In this document: positions 16,687 to 24,873 of the stretch, piece after piece
Layout of the letters: the number at the start of each line of letters is the position of its first letter
Position numbering within the stretch: the first letter of the stretch is position 1
NCBI RefSeq assembly: GCF_001513955.1
Contig: NZ_KQ948150.1
Location: 62,001-126,000, forward strand
Origin: Streptomyces pseudovenezuelae
Lineage (GTDB): Bacteria; Actinomycetota; Actinomycetes; Streptomycetales; Streptomycetaceae
DNA: 64,000 bases
Reading direction: 5' to 3'
Notes under the pieces: model-generated
What the model saw: the letters and a program-made list of their open reading frames with translations, nothing else
Database searches by the model: none
Told to the model about the DNA's origin: nothing
Translations under genes and position numbers: made by a program

Positions 16687-19600
16687 TCACGTTCGGTGGG
16701 TCCCTGCGGCGAGTTCGCGGCCCAGGTGGGCGGCGAGCTCGTCGACGTGCGGCGGGTCGAGCAGCGACAGGTGGTGTCCCGCGACCGGTACGACCCTCAG
16801 GCGCGGGCACACCTCGTCCCAGCCCAGCCCCCGGTCGTCGCGTTCGTAGGCGGGGTCGCGCACGGTGTGCGGAGCGGGCTCGGTGGCCCGGTACAGGACG
16901 ACCTGCCCGTCGTAGCGGCCCGGCCGGTGGGCCTCGCCGATCCTCAGGTCCAGGTACGAGGAGCGCTGGTGCTCCAGGGCGGCGGGCGGAACGTCGGCGG
17001 ACGCGCGCAGGATCTCCAGCACGGTGTCGATGCGCTCTCCGTCGTCGTCCATCGCGACGAGGTCGTCGTACGGCAGTTCCAGCGGGACCCCGTAGGCGTC
17101 GTGGACGTGGCGGGCGAAACCCTCGAAGTGGGCGCGCAGCCGGTCGGCCGGTGTGCGGTCCGGCCGGGGGAGGGGCCGTACGGAGTCGATGAGGACGACG
17201 AGCTCCACCTCCCGTCCCGCGGCGGTGAGTTGCCGGGCGGTCTCCTGGGCCACGAAGCCGCCGAAGGACCAACCGCCCAGCAGACAGGGCCCGTCGGGGT
17301 GGACGGCGGCGACGGCCTCGGCGTAACGGCGTGCCTTCTCGGTGACCGTCGGCGCGTCGTCGAGGCGTTCGAGGCCGTACACGGGCCGCTCGTCGCCCAG
17401 GCGTTCGACGAGTGCCCGGTAGACCTCGGTCGTGCCGCCGGCGGCGTGCACGAGGAAGAACGGGGGGCGGTCGCCGGTGGCGCGCAGCGGGCGTACCGGA
17501 CCGGTCCGGAGCCGGTCGGCCACCTCCTGGACGGTGGTGGCGCCGAGCAGATCGCGCAGCGGCAGCTCGACGGCGAACTCGCGCTCCAGGGCCGTGCGGA
17601 TCCGGACCGCCATCAGCGAGTCCAGTCCGAGGTCGGCCACCGCGGTGGCGGGGGTGACCCGGCCGGCGGGGTGGCCGGTGACGGTGGTGATGTGATGGCA
17701 CAGGCGGGCGACGACGGAGGTGTCCTCTTCGACGTGAACCTCGGTTGCCCGCAGACCTGTTGAAGCGGCCGTCCGCGCGTTCGCGGGCGCCTCGGTCCGC
17801 TGTGCCCCGCGTCCGTCCGTCCACCAGTGCCGTACATGCCTCCAGCGCGGCACCGGCAGGTCGACGACCCGTCCCGGCGGCAGGGGCAGCCGCGCGCCCG
17901 CGCAGTACAGGGCACCCACCTGGGTGAGGACGTCGGCGCAGCCGTCGGCGCCCCGCCGGAGCGTGCCGATCGCGAGGGCGCCGGGCACGTTGTCGGTGAC
18001 GGCCCGGGCGAGGACCGGGTGGGGGGAGATCTCGACGAAGGCGGTGTGGCCGTCGGCCGCGGCCGCGGCGAGGGCCCGGTCCAGCCGTACCGGCCGCCGC
18101 AGGTTCGCCGCCCAGTGAGCGGAGTCGAAGACACTGTCGCCGCGCGGGTCGTCCAGGACGGTGGAGTAGACGGGCACACGAGGTGCTCCGCCTCCGACAT
18201 CGGCCAGGGACTCGGTCAATTCGGCCAGCAGCGGCTCGACCTGGGGCGAGTGTCCGGCGCCGACGACCCGCATGGACCGGGCCGCCCGCCCCTGTTCCGC
18301 CAGTCGTCGCACGAGCCGCGCCACCGCCGGTTCCTCGCCGGTGACGACCTTCTGTCCGGGTGAGGAGTGGACGGCGACATGCACACCGGGGAAGTCGTGC
18401 GCCAGGGCGTCGAGTTCACCGTCGGCGAGGTCGACGACGGCCATCGCCCCGCCCCGCAGCCGGCTGAGCAGCCGGGCCCGTTCGGTGACGATCCTGGCGC
18501 CCTCCGCCACGTCCAGGGCGCCCGCGCACACGGCGGCGGCCACCTCGCCCAGGGAGTGGCCGATGACGGCGGCGGGTTCGACACCGTAGGAACGCCACAC
18601 CTCGGCGAGCGCCACCTGGAGTCCGAACAGGACGGGCTGGGCCACCTCCAGCCGGTCCAGCTCGCACCCGGACGCGAGCCGGTCGTACAGGGACAGTCCG
18701 CACTCCGCGTCGATCTTCTCCACGGCGGCGGCGAAGGCGGGCTCCTCGGTCAGCAGCCGGCGGCCCATCCCGGCCCACTGGCTGCCGTACCCGGAGAAGA
18801 CCCACACCGGGCCGCTTTCCACCAGATCCCGCTCACCGGTGACGACCCGGCCGTGCGGGCGCCCGTGCGCCAACGCGTCCAGTCCGTCCGCGAGTTCGTC
18901 CCGGTCGCGGGCGACCACGGCCGCGCGGACGCCTCCGCGTCCCGCCCGTCCGGCCAGGGTGCGGGCCACGTCGGCGGGGTGCGCGGCGGCTGTCCGGAGC
19001 CAGTCGGCGAGCCGGGCCGCGGTGTCCCGCAGCCGCTCCTCGTCCACGTCGGACAGGAGATGCAGCCGGGCGCCGGGTTCCTCGGCCGGGCGCGCGCGCA
19101 GGACACCGGGCCGCCATTCCTCCAGTACGGCATGGGCGTTGGTGCCGCCGAAGCCGAACCCTGAGACGCCCGCGGTGGCCGTACCGGCATAGCGCGGCCA
19201 GGGCTCGCCCTCGGTGACCACCCGCAGTCGTACGTCGTCCAGGGCGCTGCCCTCGGCGCAGTGCAGGGACGGCGGGATGACGTCGTGGTGCAGGGCGAGC
19301 ACGGTCTTCACCAGCCCGGCGACGCCCGCCGCGGACTCCAGGTGTCCCAGGTTCGACTTCACCGAGCCCAGCAGCAGCGGCTGGTCCGGGTCGCGGTCCG
19401 CGCCGAGGACCGTGCCCAGCGCGCCCGCCTCTATGGGGTCGCCGAGCGGGGTGCCGGTGCCGTGCGCCTCGACGTAGTCGACCTGGGCGGGGGCCAGGCC
19501 GGCCCGCGCGTACGCGGTGGTCAGGAGGGCCTGCTGGGCGGCCGGGTTGGGGGCGAGGAGGCCGTTGGAGCGGCCGTCGGAGTTGACGGCCGTGGCGCGG

Positions 19601-20652
19601 ATGACGGCGAGCACGCGGTCGCCGTCCCGCTCGGCGTCGGACAGCCGCTTCAGGAGCACGGCCGCACAGCCCTCACCGCGGCCGATGCCGTCGGCGTCGG
19701 GCGAGAACGGCTTGCACCGACCGTCCGGGGCGAGGGCGCCCGCCCGCCGGAACGCCAGGGTGACGGTGGGGGAGAGCAGCAGGTTGACGCCCGCGGCGAT
19801 CGCCGTGTCACTCTCGCCGGTGCGCAGACTCACGCAGGCGTGGTGCACCGCGACCAGCGAGGAGGAGCAGGCGGTGTCCACGGCCATGCTCGGCCCACGG
19901 GTGTCCAGCACGTACGCCAGCCGGCCCGCGGTGACGCTCAGCGCGCCGCCCGCCGGGGCCCAGGGGTCGACGGCCGCCGGGTCGGCGCCGGTGAGCGAGC
20001 CGTACTCCGGTGCGGAGACCCCGACGAAGACACCGGTGGCGGTGCCCGCGAGGGAGGCGGCGGGGACGGCGGCGTGCGCGAGGGCCTCGTGGACGACCTC
20101 CAGCAGGATCCGCTGCTGCGGGTCCATCACGGCGGCCTCGCGCGGGGTGATCCGGAAGAAGTCCGCGTCGAACCCGGCGATGTCGTCCAGATAGCCGCCG
20201 TACCGGGGCGCGTCCTCGGGCGGAAAGGGGGTGAAGTCGCGCCAGCGGTCCTCGGGGACCCGTCCGATCGCGTCGACGCCGTCGGTCAGCAGCCGCCAGT
20301 AGTCCGCCGGGCCGTGGACCCCGCCGGGGAGACGGCAGCCGAGTCCGATCACGGCGACGGGCTCCGAGGGGGGATCCGCCGTGGCGGGCGCAGGCGGCGC
20401 GCTCCGCGCCGGCACCCGGCACAGACGCGCCGCCAGAGCCTCTCCGGTGGGTGCCTCCCACAGCAGCGTCGGCGGCAGCTCCCGTCCCGTCAGCCGGGAG
20501 AGGTCCCCGGCCAGCACGACCGCTTCCCGCGAGGACATGCCGAGGTCGGCCAGCGGCCGGTCCATCGGGACGTCCTCGACGGCCGTGCCGGTCCACCCGG
20601 CGACCCGCTCCGCGACCAGTCGGCGCACCGCGCTCGCGTCCACGGCCCTCAC
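16687..20652 (-). CDS. Pks13-like polyketide synthase (ACP-KS-AT-ACP-TE)
   Basis: A 1321-residue type I PKS. Order: N-terminal ACP (residues about 5-80, LGMSSREAV, carrier Ser41); KS (about 97-512, Cys262 in TACSSS, His397 in EAHGTGTPLGD, His437 in SNLGHLE); AT (about 615-890, Ser700 in GHSLGE); second ACP (about 975-1050, Ser1012 in LGLDSLMAV); TE (about 1063-1315, Ser1129 in GGWSFGG, Asp1156 in LIDSVR, His1293/1294 in GHHLSLL). It lacks KR, DH and ER. This exact layout defines Pks13, which condenses two long acyl chains into an alpha-alkyl beta-keto acid. The AT element GAGH (His801) is neither HAFH nor YASH, consistent with an unusual extender. Its start overlaps the acyl-AMP ligase stop as ATGA. 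Mycobacterial Pks13 is longer (about 1,700 residues). Confidence 0.9.
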   Translation of the reverse strand: MRAVDASAVRRLVAERVAGWTGTAVEDVPMDRPLADLGMSSREAVVLAGDLSRLTGRELPPTLLWEAPTGEALAARLCRVPARSAPPAPATADPPSEPVAVIGLGCRLPGGVHGPADYWRLLTDGVDAIGRVPEDRWRDFTPFPPEDAPRYGGYLDDIAGFDADFFRITPREAAVMDPQQRILLEVVHEALAHAAVPAASLAGTATGVFVGVSAPEYGSLTGADPAAVDPWAPAGGALSVTAGRLAYVLDTRGPSMAVDTACSSSLVAVHHACVSLRTGESDTAIAAGVNLLLSPTVTLAFRRAGALAPDGRCKPFSPDADGIGRGEGCAAVLLKRLSDAERDGDRVLAVIRATAVNSDGRSNGLLAPNPAAQQALLTTAYARAGLAPAQVDYVEAHGTGTPLGDPIEAGALGTVLGADRDPDQPLLLGSVKSNLGHLESAAGVAGLVKTVLALHHDVIPPSLHCAEGSALDDVRLRVVTEGEPWPRYAGTATAGVSGFGFGGTNAHAVLEEWRPGVLRARPAEEPGARLHLLSDVDEERLRDTAARLADWLRTAAAHPADVARTLAGRAGRGGVRAAVVARDRDELADGLDALAHGRPHGRVVTGERDLVESGPVWVFSGYGSQWAGMGRRLLTEEPAFAAAVEKIDAECGLSLYDRLASGCELDRLEVAQPVLFGLQVALAEVWRSYGVEPAAVIGHSLGEVAAAVCAGALDVAEGARIVTERARLLSRLRGGAMAVVDLADGELDALAHDFPGVHVAVHSSPGQKVVTGEEPAVARLVRRLAEQGRAARSMRVVGAGHSPQVEPLLAELTESLADVGGGAPRVPVYSTVLDDPRGDSVFDSAHWAANLRRPVRLDRALAAAAADGHTAFVEISPHPVLARAVTDNVPGALAIGTLRRGADGCADVLTQVGALYCAGARLPLPPGRVVDLPVPRWRHVRHWWTDGRGAQRTEAPANARTAASTGLRATEVHVEEDTSVVARLCHHITTVTGHPAGRVTPATAVADLGLDSLMAVRIRTALEREFAVELPLRDLLGATTVQEVADRLRTGPVRPLRATGDRPPFFLVHAAGGTTEVYRALVERLGDERPVYGLERLDDAPTVTEKARRYAEAVAAVHPDGPCLLGGWSFGGFVAQETARQLTAAGREVELVVLIDSVRPLPRPDRTPADRLRAHFEGFARHVHDAYGVPLELPYDDLVAMDDDGERIDTVLEILRASADVPPAALEHQRSSYLDLRIGEAHRPGRYDGQVVLYRATEPAPHTVRDPAYERDDRGLGWDEVCPRLRVVPVAGHHLSLLDPPHVDELAAHLGRELAAGTHRT

Positions 20653-22361
20653 GCGGCGCCACCCGCCGCGTAGGCGCCCGCCAGGTACCGCTCACGGGTC
20701 AGGGAGCGCGACACCTTGCCGCTGGACGTCCGCGGCACGGTGCCCGGCGGCACGAGGAGCACATCGGCGAGCCGCAGCCCGTGCCGCCCGGACACGGCCG
20801 CACGTACGGCCCGTACCAGTGCCGGTACGTCGATCTCGGCGAGGCTCGTGGTCCGCGCGTGCTCGGCCACCACGACCACCCGCTCACCCGAGGCGCCCGC
20901 CACCCCGAACGCGGCGAGCCGGTCGCGCCGTACCGCCGGATGCGCGTCCTGGACGGTGGCCTCCAGGTCCTGCGGATAGTGGTTGCGTCCGTCGACGACG
21001 ATGAGGTCCTTCAGCCGGCCCGTGACGATCAGCTGCCCCTCCAGGACCGTCCCCAGGTCGCCGGTGCGCAACCGGCCGTCCGTGCCGAAGACGCGGCGGG
21101 TCTGCTCGTCCCGGTTCCAGTAACCGCGGCCCACGTTGGGGCCCCGCACCTGGATCTCGCCGACCTCGCCCTCGGACAGGTGGGCCCCGGAGACCGGATC
21201 GACGACACGGACCTCCTGCCCCACCGGAGTACCGCAGCCCGCCAGCAGCACGGCGCGGGGATCGTCGGGCCGCGCGGGCAGTGCCTTGCCCTCGGCGAGC
21301 GCGTCCCGGTCGAGGGCGAACCGGCGCACCGGCTCCCCGGGCCGCGCGGCGCTGACGAACACGGTCGCCTCGGCGAGCCCGTACGACGGACAGTGCGTCG
21401 TGGCCCCGAGCCCCTGACCGGCGAAGGCGGCCCGGAACCTGTCGGCCGTGGTGGGACGGACCGGCTCGCTGCCGTTGATCAGTGCGAGGACCCCGTCGAG
21501 GCGCAGATCCGCCTTCTGGTCCTCGGTCACCGTCGAGGCGCAGTAGTCGTAGGCGAAGTTGGGCGCCGCGCTCAGCGTCCGGGGGTGGGCGGACAACAGC
21601 CGCAGCCAGCGCGCGGGTTCGTGAAGGAAGGCGACCGGGTCCATGAGCACCGACAGCAGCCCGCGCACCACCGGGGCCGCGACACTGAGGACGAGGCCCA
21701 TGTCGTGGTAGAGCGGCAGCCAGCCCACACAGGTCACCGGTTGCACGTCGGCGCCGTAGGCGCCCAGCGCCTGGCGGGCGTTGGCGACGACATTGGCGTG
21801 CCCGATCTCCACGCCCGCCGGGGTGCGTGTCGACCCGGAGGTGTACTGGAGGTAGGCGATCTCCCCGCCGGGCGGCGGCAGTTCCGTCGCGGCGGCGTCC
21901 GGCACCTGGTCCACGGCGACGACCCGGGCGTCCGTCTCGGCACACAAGTCCCGCACCTGATCCAGGACATGACTTGCCGTCAGGACGACTGCGGGTCGCG
22001 CGTCGGACAGGACGGCCGCCAGCCGGTCGCCGTGTCCGGCCAGACCGGGCGGATACATCGGCACCGCGATCATCCCGGCCGCGAGCGCCCCGAGGAACCC
22101 GGTGACGTACTCCAGCCCCTGCGGGCACAGCACCGCGACCCGTGCCCCGGGCCCGGCCGCCTCGGTGAGCCGGGCGGCCACCGCCCGCACCCGCACGTCC
22201 AGCCGGCGCCAGGTCAGGGTGCGGTGCACACCGCGCGAGTGCGGCGCGGGATGGTCGACGAAGGTGAACGCCCGGCGGTCCGGGGTGGTCCGGGCCCAGT
22301 GGGCCACGTACTCCGGCAGGCTCCGGAACGCGGGGGCGAGCGGGGGACGGCGGATGTCCAT
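20649..22361 (-). CDS. FadD32-like fatty acyl-AMP ligase (FAAL)
   Basis: A 570-residue adenylating enzyme. The P-loop QYTSGSTRTPAGVEIGHANV (residues about 172-191) has the STRxPAGV form typical of fatty acyl-AMP ligases such as FadD32 rather than acyl-CoA synthetases. The ATP-binding TGDLGTVLEGQLIVTGRLKD and DGRNHYPQDLEATVQ segments follow. FAALs activate a fatty acid as acyl-AMP and load it on the ACP of a partner PKS; here that is the overlapping Pks13-like gene. A GAGGAG ribosome site precedes the ATG at 22361. Together they mirror the FadD32-Pks13 pair of mycolic-acid producers. Confidence 0.9.
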   Translation of the reverse strand: MDIRRPPLAPAFRSLPEYVAHWARTTPDRRAFTFVDHPAPHSRGVHRTLTWRRLDVRVRAVAARLTEAAGPGARVAVLCPQGLEYVTGFLGALAAGMIAVPMYPPGLAGHGDRLAAVLSDARPAVVLTASHVLDQVRDLCAETDARVVAVDQVPDAAATELPPPGGEIAYLQYTSGSTRTPAGVEIGHANVVANARQALGAYGADVQPVTCVGWLPLYHDMGLVLSVAAPVVRGLLSVLMDPVAFLHEPARWLRLLSAHPRTLSAAPNFAYDYCASTVTEDQKADLRLDGVLALINGSEPVRPTTADRFRAAFAGQGLGATTHCPSYGLAEATVFVSAARPGEPVRRFALDRDALAEGKALPARPDDPRAVLLAGCGTPVGQEVRVVDPVSGAHLSEGEVGEIQVRGPNVGRGYWNRDEQTRRVFGTDGRLRTGDLGTVLEGQLIVTGRLKDLIVVDGRNHYPQDLEATVQDAHPAVRRDRLAAFGVAGASGERVVVVAEHARTTSLAEIDVPALVRAVRAAVSGRHGLRLADVLLVPPGTVPRTSSGKVSRSLTRERYLAGAYAAGGAA

Positions 22362-22386
22362 CGGGCAGGTCTCCTCGCGAGGCGGG

Positions 22387-23940
22387 TCAGAGCGGGATGT
22401 TGCCGTGCCGGCGTTCCGGCATCGGGGCACGCTTGCCGCGCAGCGTGCGCAGGGCACGGCAGATGTGGGCACGGGTCTCGCGCGGGGCGATGACGGCGTC
22501 GACGTACCCGCGCTCGGCGGCGGGATAGGGCGTCCCGTGGGTGCTCTCGTAGGCGTCCACGAGACGGGCCCGCAACGCCTCGGGGTCGTCGGCGGCGGCG
22601 AGTTCACGCCGGTGCAGGACGCCCACCGCGCCCTCGGCACCCATCACCGCGATCCGCGCGGTGGGCCAGGCGAGGTTGATGTCGGCGCCCAGGTGCTTGG
22701 AGCCCATCACCGCGTACCCGCCGCCGTACGCCTTGCGCACCACGACCGTCACCTTCGGGACGGTCGCCTCGGCGTACGCGTACAGCAGCTTGGCGCCGCG
22801 CCGGATGATCCCGGCCTGCTCCTGGCGGACCCCGGAGAGGTACCCCGGCACGTCGGCGAAGGTCAGCAGCGGAATGCCGAACGCGTCGCAGAACCGCACG
22901 AAACGCGCGGCCTTCTCGGAGGCGTCGATGTCCAGCACCCCGGCCGCGTGCAGCGGCTGGTTGGCGACCACACCGACGGACGTGCCCTCGACGAGGGCCA
23001 GCGCGCAGATGATGTTCGGCGCGAACAGCTCCTGGACCTCCAGGAGTTCACCGTCGTCGACCACCGCCCGCAGGATGTCCCGCATGTCGTAGGCCTGCCC
23101 GAGCCGGTCCGGCACGATCTCGTCGAGCGGCACACCGTCGGGCGGCGGCAGCGGGGCGTACTGCGGAGGCCGCTCCAGGTTGTTGACGGGCAGGTACGAC
23201 AGCAGCTCCCGTACGGTGTCCAGGGCCTCGGTCTCGTCGGCGGCGAGGAAGTGGGCGTTGCCGCTCAGGGAGTTGCTGGTGCGGGCGCCGCCCAGCTCCT
23301 CGGCGCTGGTGCGCTCCCCGGTGACCGCCTCGATGACGTCGGGTCCGGTGACGAACATGTGCGAGGCGCCGTCCACCATCACGGTGAAGTCGGTGATGGC
23401 GGGGGAGTAGGCGGCCCCGCCGGCGCACGGGCCGAGCACGACGGAGATCTGCGGGATCACGCCGGACGCCTGGACGTTGCGGCGCACCAGTTCGGCGTAG
23501 AGGGCGAGCGAGACCACACCCTCCTGGATGCGGGCGCCACCGCCGTCGTTGAGCCCGATGACCGGGCAGCCGGTCCGGAGGGCGAGGTCCATCAGGGCCA
23601 CGGTCTTCTCGCCGAAGGCCTCGCCCATGCTGCCGCCGAAGACCGTGGAGTCCTGGGAGAACACGCAGACGGGACGCCCGTCCACCGTGCCGTAGCCGGT
23701 GATGACACCGTCGCCGTACGGGCGGTCGGCGCTGTCCCCGGCCGGCCGGGCCCGGACGAACAGACCGGTCTCGGTGAACGAGCCGGCGTCCAGCAGCAGG
23801 TCGATCCGCTCCCGGGCGCCGAACTTGCCGCGTCTTCTCGGCCTGTTCCCGGCCACCGCCTGCGCCCGGCGTGCTTCGAGCGCGAGGACGCGGTCGGCGG
23901 TGCGGTCGGGCAGACGTGTCGTCGTCACCTCTAGTGTCAC
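22387..23940 (-). CDS. AccD-type acyl-CoA carboxylase carboxyltransferase subunit
   Basis: About 517 residues of the biotin-dependent carboxyltransferase family. The N-terminal half carries GKFGARERIDLLLDAGSF, and LNDGGGARIQEGVVSLALYA is the classical acyl-CoA pocket; the C-terminal half has ADVPGYLSGVRQEQAGIIR and AYGGGYAVMGSKHLGADINL. These match AccD/PccB enzymes. In mycolic-acid producers AccD4 carboxylates the long extender chain used by Pks13 and lies next to it. No biotinylated alpha subunit or epsilon subunit is visible here, so those would come from elsewhere. GTG at 23940 has a GGAGG site five bases ahead; a GTG at 23946 would add two residues. It is 25 bases upstream of the FAAL gene. 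Confidence 0.87.
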   Translation of the reverse strand: MTLEVTTTRLPDRTADRVLALEARRAQAVAGNRPRRRGKFGARERIDLLLDAGSFTETGLFVRARPAGDSADRPYGDGVITGYGTVDGRPVCVFSQDSTVFGGSMGEAFGEKTVALMDLALRTGCPVIGLNDGGGARIQEGVVSLALYAELVRRNVQASGVIPQISVVLGPCAGGAAYSPAITDFTVMVDGASHMFVTGPDVIEAVTGERTSAEELGGARTSNSLSGNAHFLAADETEALDTVRELLSYLPVNNLERPPQYAPLPPPDGVPLDEIVPDRLGQAYDMRDILRAVVDDGELLEVQELFAPNIICALALVEGTSVGVVANQPLHAAGVLDIDASEKAARFVRFCDAFGIPLLTFADVPGYLSGVRQEQAGIIRRGAKLLYAYAEATVPKVTVVVRKAYGGGYAVMGSKHLGADINLAWPTARIAVMGAEGAVGVLHRRELAAADDPEALRARLVDAYESTHGTPYPAAERGYVDAVIAPRETRAHICRALRTLRGKRAPMPERRHGNIPL

Positions 23941-24438
23941 AGCCACCTCCGAAGTGGCCTTCGAATATGGCAGCGCCTCCGGCGCGGGCCGAGCCCCACG
24001 CCGTTCTGTTTGCGCGAGGTGAGTCCCGGGAGGCCGTCCTTAGTCCGTGAGTGACAAGGGACCGCCGCCGACGGGGGGCCTCCTGTGCGCTGCATTTGAG
24101 ACAACCTGGCCTCGGGGAAGGTGCAGACCTATTCCGGAGGGCGGCCTTTTCGCAGGCCGTGGGATGGCGCGTGCGGGAATCGAAGCACGTGAATGAGTCA
24201 GTTCTCCGATTCGGTTCGACCGGCCGGTTGATAGTTCAACGGGGGCGCTGCAACAATCCCCGTCCCGGCCTCCTCGCCACTCCCCGACCTCCCGGCCGCT
24301 CTCCTACGAGGCTTGTCGTCAGGCGCGAAATTCGCCGCACGCGAATTCCAGATTCACGAATCCCCCACACATCCGCACAGAACATGACTCCGGCGTGCCT
24401 TTGATGCAACGGCCGGCGCGGCAGTAAAGAAGGTGCAT
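23941..24438. promoter_or_regulatory. divergent intergenic region between the lipid operon and the symporter operon
   Basis: About 500 bases without a convincing gene. The right half is richer in A/T than its surroundings and contains a near-perfect palindrome GCGAAATTCGC with related GCGAATTCC and CACGAATCC words close by, which could be regulator sites. An open frame over 24051-24404 has no family character and is not accepted. The promoters of the carboxyltransferase operon (minus strand) and the DUF485 gene (plus strand) must lie here, but no clear -35/-10 pair could be read. Confidence 0.4.
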
Positions 24439-24873
24439 GTGTCACGGCACTCCATGGGGCTCGGCGGGCCGCCGAGCCCCTACGAAGCGGGCCCGGAACC
24501 GGCGGACCGGTCATCGGTGTCCCGCCAGCCCGCGTACCAGTCGCTGCGCCGAAGCCACCGGCGCTTCGGTGTCCGGGCGACGGCCGTGGCCGTCGGCGGG
24601 TTCCTGCTTTACGTCCTGCTGTCCAGCTTCGCGCCCGCACTGATGAACACCTCCGTGAGCGGCCATCTCACGATCGGACTGGCGCTGGGCCTCGGCCAGT
24701 TCGTGCTGATGAGTGTGATCGTGTGGCGCTACCTCGTGCACATGCGGACCCGGGTCACCCCGGTGGTCCGCGGTCTGCGCGGCCTGGTCCGCCACCACGA
24801 GACCACGGGACGCGAACGCGCCGCCTTCGAGGCGCGGACGGCCCCCCGCGACGAGGAGTTCCGCTCATGGTGA
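24439..24873 (+). CDS. DUF485-family small membrane protein
   Basis: A 144-residue protein with two central transmembrane segments (ATAVAVGGFLLYVLLSSF and GHLTIGLALGLGQFVLMSVIV) and hydrophilic ends, matching the DUF485 (YjcH) family. These small proteins are encoded next to solute:sodium symporters such as the acetate transporter ActP and are thought to support them. The GTG at 24439 follows a GAAGG ribosome site at normal spacing; a GTG at 24433 would add two residues. It overlaps the symporter gene by seven bases. Confidence 0.8.
   Translation: MSRHSMGLGGPPSPYEAGPEPADRSSVSRQPAYQSLRRSHRRFGVRATAVAVGGFLLYVLLSSFAPALMNTSVSGHLTIGLALGLGQFVLMSVIVWRYLVHMRTRVTPVVRGLRGLVRHHETTGRERAAFEARTAPRDEEFRSW

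Noticed and set aside
24051..24404. Open frame in the intergenic region before the DUF485 gene
   Set aside because: No family resemblance, no good ribosome site, and it covers the AT-richer regulatory part of the region.
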